Program-made: the position numbers and the translations under genes
Source: CAVUWL01 sp963787415
GTDB lineage: Bacteria; Actinomycetota; Thermoleophilia; Solirubrobacterales; 70-9
Reading direction: 5' to 3'
Length of the DNA stretch: 64,000 nt
Assembly: GCA_963787415.1 (NCBI GenBank)
Contig: CAWBCO010000003.1
Span: 434,001 to 498,000, forward strand
The notes under the pieces: model-generated
Told to the model about the DNA's origin: nothing
Seen by the model: the letters and a program-made list of their open reading frames with translations, nothing else
Database searches by the model: none
Shown here: piece after piece, positions 9,778 to 18,967 of the stretch
How positions within the stretch are numbered: position 1 is the first letter of the stretch
Layout of the letters: each line of letters starts with the position of its first letter

Positions 9778-11159
9778 CTAAATTGATCCTCTTTCATCAC
9801 CAGAATTGGGGTTGCGGACGGCTCGATTAGCGCTAGGAATGCCCGATTGCGGTGGAGGCCGAGGCGTCGCGCGGCGACGGGTCTGGACCTCAAAAATCGG
9901 AATAGCCAGGGCGAACGTGAGGCATATGACGGCGTTTGCCGCCAGCCACGCCGCAGCGACGCCTTCGATCCCATACGGATGAGCAAGTGGGACTGCGAGA
10001 CCGAGGACGAGCACTAGGAGGGCGAGCTCGACCGATGCGAGACGCAGACCGCGTCCACCAATGCGCGAGACCGCGGAAAAAAGGGCGATGCCAGGTCGCA
10101 GGAGGCTTGCACAGAGCAGCAAGCGCAAGACGGTTGTTCCCTGTTCCTCGTAAGCACGTCCGAACGGCAATAGCACCAGCGGTGCCGCCACTATCAGCAG
10201 AAGCCTAGCCGGCACAATCAGAACGAGCACCCGACGGATGATGAGTTGCGTGAGGGCTTGCAGTTGCTCGCCAGCCAGCGTCGCCTCGACGACAAGTGAT
10301 GTGCAGGCGCTGTAAGCGAACGTGTCGAGTGCCATCACGATCATAAACGGGATTGCGAAGTACGCGCTCGCCTTTGGACCGAGAATTGCGATCACCAGAA
10401 GTGGAAGGAGGGTCAGTGTCGCCTGCGTAAAGATTGTGGCTACGTAGTCTTGGGCAAGGAAGCGAACCAATCGTCCGGCGCCAAGCCGGGTAATGAAGGA
10501 CTCGCGTTCTTCGCTAGCCACATGCTCCGGAATGGCTCGTCTGAACACCAAAATGTTCACCGGAATCACAAGCAGCGCCATCGGCAGCGCCCAAGCCGCA
10601 AACACCCCGTGTTCGACTCCGACGACCAGTAGCAGGGGAAGAGCCGCGAGCTTCAGCACTCCGAACAGCCCGTTCTCCAAGGGGACCCACGGGCTCGGCG
10701 GGTAGCCGTGAGGGCCGCATCCTGTAAGGCGAACACACCCCAGAGCACAAGCGCCGCGACGAAGCCCACCTTGAGCGTTACATCGTCTCTTAGGAACGCC
10801 AGTTCATTCGAAGCACGAGGGGCAATGATCACGAATGCCGAACCGACCACGAGAGCGAGCACCCCCGTGAGCGCATACGCCGCGCCCACGGCACGGCCGC
10901 TTCTCCTACCCAAGCTGGGAAGAAAGCGGACAAAGCCATTGTTCAGATTCAGCTGGCAAATCGTGGAGAGCTCGATCATCACCGAGATGAGCACCGCGTC
11001 ACGGCCGACCTCGACATTGGAGTACAGTCGGGCAGCCACAAGCCAAAAACCCAGTCCAAGAACAGACGTAATGGCCGTGTTTGCAGCCAGGCTGTAAGCA
11101 CCAACGAGGAGCTGACGAGATGAATTCGGAGCTGCAACTGTGCTCGGGGCGATGGCCAC
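9778..11159 (-). pseudogene. Wzx-type polysaccharide flippase, one frameshift
   Basis: The start at 11159 gives an N-terminal half ending LWGVFALQDAALTATRRA in one frame. The C-terminal half resumes near 10700 with WVPLENGLFGVLKLAAL in another and runs to 9778. One indel at about 10690-10705 rejoins them into a protein of about 460 residues with 12 or more hydrophobic segments. LGFWLVAARLYSNVEVGRDA near the N-terminus and QDAALTA-R-A-WVPLEN in the middle are typical of Wzx-like flippases that carry lipid-linked glycans. It is divergent from the second sulfotransferase, starting 41 bp away. Confidence 0.65.
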
Positions 11160-11199
11160 GAAGAGATGGTAGCTGTGGCGCCTCCGAACGGGCGCAACT

Positions 11200-12240
11200 A
11201 TGCCAAACCAGGCTATAGAATCAAAGATAGACCAGGCAAGACGAATGGGCCTTCATCCAATGGCAAGAGAAACCGACGAACTGCCACCGAGCAAAGGCGA
11301 GAACATTATTCCCGTACTGTTTATTGCGGGGATGCCGCGAAGCGGTAGCACGCTATTAGATCGCGTTATCGGCATGCACGATGGGTTCTTCTCAGTGGGC
11401 GAGTCTCAATTTATCTGGGAGCGGGCGTTCAGGCAAAACCAACTCTGCGGTTGCGGTGTCCCCTTTCTGGAATGTCCATATTGGCAGAAAGTGTCGGAGT
11501 TGGCCTTTGGGGCGAGCACCGGCGGAGTCGATGCAACTGCCGCAATCAAACTGCAGAAGCGTGTTGATCACACGCGGTTTCTGCCGTCATTGATCCTACC
11601 TCGACGATCTGCCAGCCAGCAGAGGGCGCTTTACGCATATGGAGATAAACTCGAGCGCCTCTATCGCGCCATCCTTGGTACATCCGGAGCACGCGTAATC
11701 GTTGACTCCAGCAAGGATCCTCGACATGGGTTTTTGCTGTCAAGGCTGCCACGCATCAAGCTTCATGTGGTTCATCTAATCCGGGACCCGAGGGCGGTTG
11801 CATTCTCATGGACCCGAACCCGGGAGCGCCCCGAGATTCACTGGAAGGCCCAATCCATGCCTACCCAGAAAGTCAATGCCACCGCAATTCGCTGGACCGC
11901 CCGAAACGCGATGCTAGAGCTTCTCTCTGCATATGCCGATACATACACCAAGATTAGATACGAGGATTTCGTCACAAACCCTCAAATAACCTTGTCGAGA
12001 CTCCTTGCTCCCTACGAGTGGGTGGAGCATGAAAAGGAGCAGTTTGATCTAAGTGCAGTCGATCTAAAGCCCACACACACCGTGTCTGGCAATCCCATGC
12101 GATTCAACCATGGGCGACTTAAACTCGAGCTCGACAATGAGTGGCTCTATAAAATGTCCACCTGGGATCGTGTATCGACTAGCATGGTGACGGCGCCATT
12201 TCTAAGGAGATATGGATATCAGTTTCGAGTCCGGCCATGA
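11200..12240 (+). CDS. Sulfotransferase family protein
   Basis: The 346-residue product has a PAPS 5'-phosphosulfate loop, VLFIAGMPRSGSTLLDRVIG (about residues 39-58), and a 3'-phosphate site, VVHLIRDPRAVAFSWTRTRE (about residues 188-207). VIVDSSKDPRHGFLL lies between them. These define it as a PAPS-dependent sulfotransferase. It is only distantly similar to the one at 5.9 kb, so the two probably sulfate different positions or acceptors. The start is uncertain: an internal ATG at 11245 would still keep both motifs. Codon use is clearly more AT-rich than in genes before 9 kb, as in the genes that follow it, which suggests horizontal acquisition of this part of the locus. Confidence 0.82.
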   Translation: MPNQAIESKIDQARRMGLHPMARETDELPPSKGENIIPVLFIAGMPRSGSTLLDRVIGMHDGFFSVGESQFIWERAFRQNQLCGCGVPFLECPYWQKVSELAFGASTGGVDATAAIKLQKRVDHTRFLPSLILPRRSASQQRALYAYGDKLERLYRAILGTSGARVIVDSSKDPRHGFLLSRLPRIKLHVVHLIRDPRAVAFSWTRTRERPEIHWKAQSMPTQKVNATAIRWTARNAMLELLSAYADTYTKIRYEDFVTNPQITLSRLLAPYEWVEHEKEQFDLSAVDLKPTHTVSGNPMRFNHGRLKLELDNEWLYKMSTWDRVSTSMVTAPFLRRYGYQFRVRP

Positions 12241-12284
12241 GGGCATGAGGGACGAACAGGGCATGACCCCGTGAAGCGAATTGC

Positions 12285-13184
12285 ATGAGACGAGCAGAGA
12301 ACAGAGCGCGAGTTGCGATTCTGGTGGTCAACGGATTCGATAGGCGCGGACGCTGGGGTCCGTTCCGTCGATCTGACGCACTGGACTTCCCCTGGATCGA
12401 TTTGTGCCTAAGACAAGTCGAGCGACATTCAACTCGATGGGACTATGAAGTATTCGTTTTTGAGAACACTCATTCCACAGAACAGCGGGAACTGATTGGC
12501 CAGTATCGTCATATACACATTATGCCGGGAAGATTGCTGGCGGGACTTGGACGAATTGCCAATCGGGTCCCGATATGGCATGTTGGCAGGCTTTTCGAAA
12601 GGCCCCATCCTAAGGCGCTGGATTATCTCGCTTCGAAAGTACCAACCGATGTAGATTACGTAGTAACTCTCGATTCAGACTCGTTTCCAGTTCGTGAAGA
12701 CTGGCTTGATGTACTCATAGGCCGCTGCGAGGACGGTGCCGCAATATGCGGCGTCTTCAGGGACGAGATGGCACCCACGATTCGACCGTTTATTCACGTT
12801 AGTGGGCTTTGCATGCGAAAGGACGACCTTTCGGGACTCTCTGTATCGTTTAGCCGACACATTGGGCAGGATATTGGGCAGAACATCACCGAGGAAATGC
12901 GGCGACTGGGCAGGCAAATCGCGCCACTCCGCCGCAGCAATAAGGTAAACTTTCACTTTCTGATAGGCGGACTTTATGGAGATGTACTCTACCACCACGG
13001 TGCGGGGAGTCGAAAGGCAGGGTTTTGGACCTCCGTGGACGCTGCCACCGATTTAGAAGTCAGCATGGTGTTGCGGGCGGCAGCCTTTCAAAGCGTTGAC
13101 AACCTAGTTTCAATCTTGCGTGGCCAGTCAGTCAGCGACCTTGGGATCGAGCAATTGTCAACTGACGTGTGTTCAGACCCTTAA
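12285..13184 (+). CDS. Glycosyltransferase-like protein (GT-A fold)
   Basis: The 299-residue product starts with RARVAILVVNGFDRRGRWG, then LCLRQVERHSTRWDYEVFVFEN and DVDYVVTLDSDSFPVREDWL (about residues 120-139). The SDS/DxD position and the following residues match the nucleotide-sugar/metal site of GT-A glycosyltransferases. GLCMRKDDLSGL further on resembles the segment after the acceptor site in family 2 proteins. No membrane segments. It lies 44 bp downstream of the sulfotransferase, same strand and AT-rich, so the two probably form one transcript. The sugar it transfers cannot be predicted. Confidence 0.6.
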   Translation: MRRAENRARVAILVVNGFDRRGRWGPFRRSDALDFPWIDLCLRQVERHSTRWDYEVFVFENTHSTEQRELIGQYRHIHIMPGRLLAGLGRIANRVPIWHVGRLFERPHPKALDYLASKVPTDVDYVVTLDSDSFPVREDWLDVLIGRCEDGAAICGVFRDEMAPTIRPFIHVSGLCMRKDDLSGLSVSFSRHIGQDIGQNITEEMRRLGRQIAPLRRSNKVNFHFLIGGLYGDVLYHHGAGSRKAGFWTSVDAATDLEVSMVLRAAAFQSVDNLVSILRGQSVSDLGIEQLSTDVCSDP

Positions 13185-13320
13185 TCAACCTGGCGAATAG
13201 ATATGAGCTTGAAGGTCAGCTTCCCATCGCGGCGTGCATCTAATCTGAACTTCGTGGGCAACATTCTGGCCGTGGAGATATGTACTCTTGGGCTACCTCC
13301 TGGTTCAAGTTGTATATTGG

Positions 13321-14694
13321 TCACTTATCATGAACACGCAACCTGTGCCAGCCTCTGTGCCGCCGCAACGCAAAGATGATTGATGGATGAAGCTGAATGT
13401 TTCTCACCACAAGACGATGAAGCCAAACATTCCAAAGGCTGAAACTCAGAGTAGTTGCGAGCGCTGCGCCAATCAAGCCGAATAGGGGAATTGAAATGGC
13501 AAGAAGGGCCACATGTATTATTGCGATCCATCCATATACCCAGGCGGCCTTGTTTTGATGCCCAGTCAGAAGCATTAGCCAACCGACTGACCCGGCGCCG
13601 GCGCTGACCACTTGGCCAACCAAAAGGATAGTTAACTCATTGCTTGCTGAGGAAAAGCCGGTTCCGAAAAGATTTAACACGGGTGTCGCGAATAAGGCGA
13701 GCAGTGAGCTAATTAGCAGAGATGGCCAGAAAATCCAGTGAGCGATGTTAGAAGCGAAGCTCTGTATTTCCTTATGTCGATGTTCGGCGAACAGCGACGA
13801 AAATACCGGTGCTGCGATCGCATTCACAGCGATGAGCACCAAGCCCACTAAGCTGGCTGTTTTTGCCGCAGCACCATATATACCAGCCGCGCGAGATCCA
13901 AGTAGTGCACCAACCATTACGACGTCGGTTTGCATTAACACGACAATGAAGCTAGCGATGAACAAAAGAGGGAGCGCAGCGCTCAACCACGCACGAGTAT
14001 CGTAGATTGGCGTGCTGCGCTTGACTTTGCGGTCGAGGCCCCGGTAGAAGCCGACTGCCTGGACGGTGATAGCTAGGACTATGGAGATCAGAGTAATCGA
14101 TAGACCCGCAGCGCTCCCGAGCCCATTACCCAGAGTTACGTATAGGAGTGCCGCAACGATAGCGAGCGTCGGCCGGATGAGCAGCGAAGGTGTATATGCA
14201 AGACCAATCCTTCGAAATGCGCGGGCGGTCTCCTGTTGCAACGTCATGACGGCGATTGCGGGGACAAGCCACACGCCCAGGAGAGCGTCACGTTGAGCCA
14301 TCTGTCCATATGTACCGAACCCCAGCACAAGGCCGGTGCCGAGGACAGCGACGATGACACTCGCAAGCAAAGTGCCAATTAGGCTTACGCGTAACAGGCC
14401 CTTTAGCCTGGCCCAGTCACTATGACTAGTGTATGCAGGGAGAAATCGGAGTACTGCAGTGGACAGTCCGAGGCCCGTAAGCACGGCTAACAGCGAAGAC
14501 CAGCCAAATGTAAACGTAAAGGCGCCAAAGCTCGTTGCACCCATCCATCGCGCGAAAGCAATCTGCATTATATACGCTAGGCCGGCTCCGGCGACTTGCA
14601 AGAAAAACGCGATGCCGGCTCCACGGGCTAATGCGACTCCCTCCTCTGTTCCAGGTCTGAGGCGCGCTAATATGAGCGGAAGGGGTTTCTTCAT
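13321..14694 (-). CDS. Wzx-type polysaccharide flippase
   Basis: The intact 457-residue protein begins MKKPLPLILARLRPG and has about 12-14 hydrophobic segments. Near the N-terminus GAGIAFFLQVAGAGLAYIMQ and FARWMGATSFGAFTFTF match the first helices of polysaccharide-biosynthesis flippases (MATE-like fold). This is the only one of the three flippases here with an unbroken frame. It would move a lipid-linked oligosaccharide from the cytoplasmic to the outer face. It is convergent with the sulfotransferase/GT pair and downstream of the 650-residue membrane protein on the same strand. Confidence 0.78.
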   Translation of the reverse strand: MKKPLPLILARLRPGTEEGVALARGAGIAFFLQVAGAGLAYIMQIAFARWMGATSFGAFTFTFGWSSLLAVLTGLGLSTAVLRFLPAYTSHSDWARLKGLLRVSLIGTLLASVIVAVLGTGLVLGFGTYGQMAQRDALLGVWLVPAIAVMTLQQETARAFRRIGLAYTPSLLIRPTLAIVAALLYVTLGNGLGSAAGLSITLISIVLAITVQAVGFYRGLDRKVKRSTPIYDTRAWLSAALPLLFIASFIVVLMQTDVVMVGALLGSRAAGIYGAAAKTASLVGLVLIAVNAIAAPVFSSLFAEHRHKEIQSFASNIAHWIFWPSLLISSLLALFATPVLNLFGTGFSSASNELTILLVGQVVSAGAGSVGWLMLLTGHQNKAAWVYGWIAIIHVALLAISIPLFGLIGAALATTLSFSLWNVWLHRLVVRNIQLHPSIIFALRRHRGWHRLRVHDK

Positions 14695-15034
14695 CTAAAG
14701 ACGAACGCAGCGGGCAAGGAGAGCAGGGTGGACGCGGCGTGGGGAGCTCATCTGAAACCATAGGTTGGCATCGAAGCGTTTCCTGAAACCGATCCGAATG
14801 TATCTGGAGTCGCGCCGCCGATGTCGTTGGTATTTGCATGATGGTGCACCATTGACCGATGATATTGTGGGTTTGCGGCCGGGCCATGGGTCATCTATTC
14901 GGCGAGGGAGGGATCGATACCCGACTGTCTTTTATACATTACCGTTATCCTCGCTCCAATGTTATCTGTAATAATAGCTCCCGTCGGCTCCACGGAAACG
15001 TGAAATGGATCTTACCTAGTTGGTAGCCAACACC
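14695..15034. other. Gene-free stretch, 340 bp
   Basis: This lies between two leftward genes, upstream of the flippase start at 14694, and is relatively AT-rich (14920-15000 especially). It probably holds the flippase promoter. I see no protein-like frame, no RNA gene and no long inverted repeat. Confidence 0.3.
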
Positions 15035-16984
15035 TTAGTAACTGAGATTGTACGGCTTCGCTTCCTTCGAATATCGACTATGTCGTGGATGCCCCTTCCG
15101 CCCAGGTCGGGCGGGCGCGGGTGTGTTGGCGGCAACGTTTGTCGCAGGTGCGCCCGTAAGTTCGTAAATGCTTACGTCCGGATTGGAATAGGAGAGCCGA
15201 AAAGCGGGAGAGCGGCCAACGGCACGCTCCAGATGTGCAAGCGCGAGTGGCGGGGTTAGTCGCATTACTTCAGCAAATGCGGTCTCATCCTTCGAAAAAG
15301 AGAGATAGCCACGGCGAGCATATATGTGAATTTGTCCAATTAGGTCCGGAAGTTGGGCGGCGCCAAGTTGCCTGTTCTGGAACAGGTGACTACTAAGGAG
15401 ATTTGGAAATGCATCCCCCTCCGGGCCCCGGAAATCGGGATATGTCCCCCCGTACTTCAGGGGGAAGCCTGGAGCTGAGAGCATCAACACCGAACCATGG
15501 CGGGCGTGGTGATAAAACCAGGCGCTTGCCCGGATTTCGGCGGGGGAAACGAAGTTGAGCTCCTCCTGACCGAAGTACGACACAATAAAAAGTCCCGAGC
15601 AGATAATGGCGGCAAGTGACATCGTCGCTCGCCGGATTACAGGCCGGCGCGCAGTACAGATCGCCCAAGCAATAAGAGCGGCCAACCATGGGCTTGAAAA
15701 TAGCACAATCCGAAGGGATGCCTCGCCACCATAGTTTTGACCGAATATAACACCAAGCGGCGCAAAAGCAAGTAAGGTGATTGGAATTGCTCGCAGGAAT
15801 AAGCCGGAGCGCGCGAGGCGAATAATTCCTAAGAAACCCCCTATCCATAATGCTAGTATGGATAGCAACTCAGCGTGCGTATTGAATACCTTACCGGCAG
15901 CCGGAGTTTGGGTAAAGGGAGTCACTTCGGCATTTCGAAATGGATCGATGCTACTGAACACTCCAAAGTTGCTCTCTATATAGTTGAAATTCAATGCGAA
16001 GTATGCAAGGGTCATGGCGCTCATCGCGAGCAATACCCACCAGGGTCGAATCCGGCCTGCCAAAAGTAGAAGTAACATGCTCCCAAGAAGCATGTAGGGT
16101 GTGAGTTGGTGGCTCGCAACGATTATCGCGTCGAGCGCAAGCACGACGACGATTGCAGACCACCGAGGCCAAGTAGCGGCTTTGCTTTCTTGCAAGTCGA
16201 GCTGTGGGCGGCGAGAGAGACGCTCGACGAACCACCCTAGCTTGGCGTCGATTGTGACATTATGAGCGTGGAGGTGCTTCAGAGCTACCAAAAGGAGAGC
16301 GAGACCTAGTACGTAGGTGAATGCTTGGGGTGAGTAATAGGTCTGACCCACCCAGTTCAAGAGGAGAAAAAAGAGGGCCGCCCCGGCGGAAACGCGGATA
16401 TCGCGTGCTACTACTTTGACGATAGCGGCTATGAGTGTGAGATCTAGCAATATAAAAAATAGCTCTGCCCATCGAGCATAGGTCTCTGGATTGGGGCGGC
16501 CGGCCACGGTGGAAAACAGTGCGCCCAGCGCAAAGAAGCCTGGCCAGCGATTGTAGATGTCGATACTGGGATCCGCCTTGCCAGTTCTCTCAAGGTAGCG
16601 AACCACGCCGATATGCTTGTACACCCAGGTGTACTGTGGCTGAGCTGACAGCACTGGAACGGTGGCGTATAAGATGATAGTGAGCGCCAGGACGTACAGA
16701 AGCATTACGATTCCATTGTGGCTCTTAGAGGTGATTGATGCGACAGTACCTAATATGGCTATTAGTAGAGCGGCGTACCAGCTGAGCGGGAGGGCCGGTG
16801 GGAGGCCGTAGCTGTTAAGACCGGTTATGTTGACATGTGTGAGTGAAAGCCTCCAGATTACGAGGCATACTGCTACAGGAATTACGGCGGCGGCCGAGCG
16901 GACCGAGATCCGCGGCGGCAATGTCTTAACTTCGGTGGCCGGCGGGTCGTCAACCGTACTGATTGTGGACGGGGAGATAGTCAT
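15035..16984 (-). CDS. Large polytopic membrane protein of the polysaccharide locus (GT-C or polymerase-like)
   Basis: The 649-residue protein has about 13 hydrophobic segments in the first 480 residues and a soluble C-terminal part. An extracytoplasmic loop after the third helix contains QPQYTWVYKHIGVVRYLERT, and later NWVGQTYYSPQAFTYVLGL and IIVASHQLTPYMLLG. This layout resembles membrane-embedded glycosyltransferases of the GT-C type or Wzy-like polymerases, but I see no diagnostic catalytic motif. Its start overlaps the stop of the upstream glycosyltransferase (16981) by 4 bp, so the two are translationally coupled and probably act on the same glycan. The C-terminus ends in a basic, proline-rich tail. 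Confidence 0.6.
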   Translation of the reverse strand: MTISPSTISTVDDPPATEVKTLPPRISVRSAAAVIPVAVCLVIWRLSLTHVNITGLNSYGLPPALPLSWYAALLIAILGTVASITSKSHNGIVMLLYVLALTIILYATVPVLSAQPQYTWVYKHIGVVRYLERTGKADPSIDIYNRWPGFFALGALFSTVAGRPNPETYARWAELFFILLDLTLIAAIVKVVARDIRVSAGAALFFLLLNWVGQTYYSPQAFTYVLGLALLLVALKHLHAHNVTIDAKLGWFVERLSRRPQLDLQESKAATWPRWSAIVVVLALDAIIVASHQLTPYMLLGSMLLLLLAGRIRPWWVLLAMSAMTLAYFALNFNYIESNFGVFSSIDPFRNAEVTPFTQTPAAGKVFNTHAELLSILALWIGGFLGIIRLARSGLFLRAIPITLLAFAPLGVIFGQNYGGEASLRIVLFSSPWLAALIAWAICTARRPVIRRATMSLAAIICSGLFIVSYFGQEELNFVSPAEIRASAWFYHHARHGSVLMLSAPGFPLKYGGTYPDFRGPEGDAFPNLLSSHLFQNRQLGAAQLPDLIGQIHIYARRGYLSFSKDETAFAEVMRLTPPLALAHLERAVGRSPAFRLSYSNPDVSIYELTGAPATNVAANTPAPARPGRKGHPRHSRYSKEAKPYNLSY

Positions 16985-18318
16985 GGTGCTACAGCGCGCC
17001 GTCGAGTGTGGCTCTGCGTGCTACGGGCACGCGTATATGCGAACGGGCCGACCAAGAAGCCACAGACCTCTGCGACCAGCAACTCGCGAGCAAAGCCTGT
17101 TTTAAGTCCAATCTGCCGAGATCGAAATCCAAGGAGTATTAGCCTCCGAAGTCCATAGGGCAAGCGACGCAAAATATCAAGAGCAGTGTGACTCAAGGTC
17201 GCATACTTGAAGAGATACGCCGAGAGAGCCTTGCCATATTCATACATCTGGCGACGGAGATCATCGCGGTCGATTCGGTGGGCATGCCAAACAAGTGCGG
17301 CAGGCTCATACGAGATTGAATAGCCAGCACGAATGAACCGGACGAACGCATCGAGATCCTCCCCTCCGGAGCAGAGCGACCCGGCTCCGAGCGTTTCATC
17401 GAATCCGCCCATGTCTCGTAGGAGAGCCGATCGAACGGCGAAATTGGCCCCAGTTCCAAGGGCGCCTGCGGCGTAAGGGTGTAGAGCGGGGCTGGTGGGT
17501 CCATGTTGTGCGTCGAACACTTTGGGTTCGCAACTCGACGACCACCAGACTCGTCCGTCGAAATATTGCTCGGCGGGAAGCTCGAGCGAGGCGCTGGCGA
17601 CCATTCCTGTGACGCAGCCGACATTGGGTTGCCGTGCAAATCCTCGAAGAAGGCCTCTTATCCAGAGAGGGTCGACGCGGACATCGTCGTCAGTGTAGGC
17701 GATGACCTTGCTGGTCGTTTCTGCGAGACCCCGGTTGCGAGCCCGCGAGAGCCCAGGTTCCGGTTCGCAGACGTATCGGAATCGGGAATCAAGCTGTGCC
17801 ATTCTGGATACAACCTGGCGTGTACTATCATCCGCTGGGGCATTGTCCACAATTATAAAGTCCAACGAAACGTGCTTAAGATTATGCAATGAGTTTAAGC
17901 AGTCGGTAAGCGCGGTCGCACGATTCCTTGTGCAAACAATGACTGTCACTGGCACCGAACCTTCTGCTTCTACTTGGAGGCCTTGGGGCGATCGGCCTAA
18001 GGCGCTCGGTTCGTACTCGACTATTGACTGGGAAAGGTCCTGCCGTTTTAGCTCAGCCTTGACGGGTACCTCTAATTCACGCTTTATTGCAGTCATAACT
18101 CTCGAACGAGTCAAAGGTTGCGTCTCAAGGGAGACGGTCACAAATCCGATAGGCTCGGATGCAATTCGAACCAGTAAGCGTGTCTCATCGAATTGGCGTC
18201 CAGAGGGCGTAGTGGGTCGCTCGGGAAGTCTGAAGTCCCGTGTCAACTCGACTTCGCCACTATAGATGGCTTTTGGTCCTTCCGGATGCCGTTTTGGGAT
18301 GGGAAAGCGTTTGCCCAT
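16981..18318 (-). CDS. Family 2 glycosyltransferase
   Basis: The ATG at 18318 (MGKRFPIPKRHPEG) follows the stop of the upstream frame by 2 bp and gives 445 residues; the frame is open further upstream but non-protein-like. An N-terminal domain of about 150 residues precedes the GT-A domain, with VTVIVCTRNRATALTDCLNS, DFIIVDNAPAD, and the metal site VIAYTDDDVRVDPLWI. FDETLGAGSLCSGGEDLD supplies the usual GGF-ED acceptor/base region. It closely resembles the glycosyltransferase at 20566-21807. The first part of the gene (18120-18318) lies in an 848-bp repeat whose second copy gives a truncated N-terminus at 19944-20159. Confidence 0.8.
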   Translation of the reverse strand: MGKRFPIPKRHPEGPKAIYSGEVELTRDFRLPERPTTPSGRQFDETRLLVRIASEPIGFVTVSLETQPLTRSRVMTAIKRELEVPVKAELKRQDLSQSIVEYEPSALGRSPQGLQVEAEGSVPVTVIVCTRNRATALTDCLNSLHNLKHVSLDFIIVDNAPADDSTRQVVSRMAQLDSRFRYVCEPEPGLSRARNRGLAETTSKVIAYTDDDVRVDPLWIRGLLRGFARQPNVGCVTGMVASASLELPAEQYFDGRVWWSSSCEPKVFDAQHGPTSPALHPYAAGALGTGANFAVRSALLRDMGGFDETLGAGSLCSGGEDLDAFVRFIRAGYSISYEPAALVWHAHRIDRDDLRRQMYEYGKALSAYLFKYATLSHTALDILRRLPYGLRRLILLGFRSRQIGLKTGFARELLVAEVCGFLVGPFAYTRARSTQSHTRRRAVAP

Positions 18319-18967
18319 GGCTACTCTGCTTCCATGATCGTGACGACGACGCGACGCAGGTCCAGAGACAACATCACGCAAGCGACTAGGATTAAGCCAG
18401 TTGCCAGTGCAAAGGGATGCCACCAACCCGTCCATACCATTGCGAGCGCACCCGCGGTCTCGATGCAAAAGCTCAGGCCGACAGCCAGGCCGAGCGCCTC
18501 AAGGGCATCACCCGTCGGAAGGCGAGTGAGCACAGCACCACCGGGAACTAGGCATGTGGCGGCCAGAACCAGGAGCGGTCGACCAGTATTTGTTACGTTA
18601 CTGAGGCATACGACGACCGTAAGAAAAGCAAGCATCAGCAGTAGGCAATCAGCGGCGGCACGTTTTCGAGACTCGCCTGGCCATCCCGTCGAGGGAGGAG
18701 TCGGATGTCCGGGTGTATGCACCTTCACCCCCACAGACGGCTCGCCAGATATGCAAACGGACCGAGGACCAAACCTGCCCGCTCGAGTCGGAGAAGTCGC
18801 CGAGGAAATGTTTGCCCTCTCAGGGCATTCTTCCGAGAGTCGGGGTTGGTGAAGTAGCGAATCCCCTGAGGTGTGCGAGAAACCATCGCCCACCGGTGCG
18901 GACCCATAATGATCTGCTTGCTCAACATCGCGCCGAGACCAACGCCGTAATCGAAGACCTGCTTCCT
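18120..18967. repeat. 848-bp direct repeat, copy 1
   Basis: Bases 18120-18967 match 19961-20808 with a constant offset of 1841 and one difference seen by eye (A versus G near 18192). The repeat covers the N-terminal coding part of one GT2 gene, a small membrane ORF and the C-terminal coding part of another GT2. Identity stops sharply at both ends. Such near identity means a recent duplication, or an assembly error. Confidence 0.9.
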
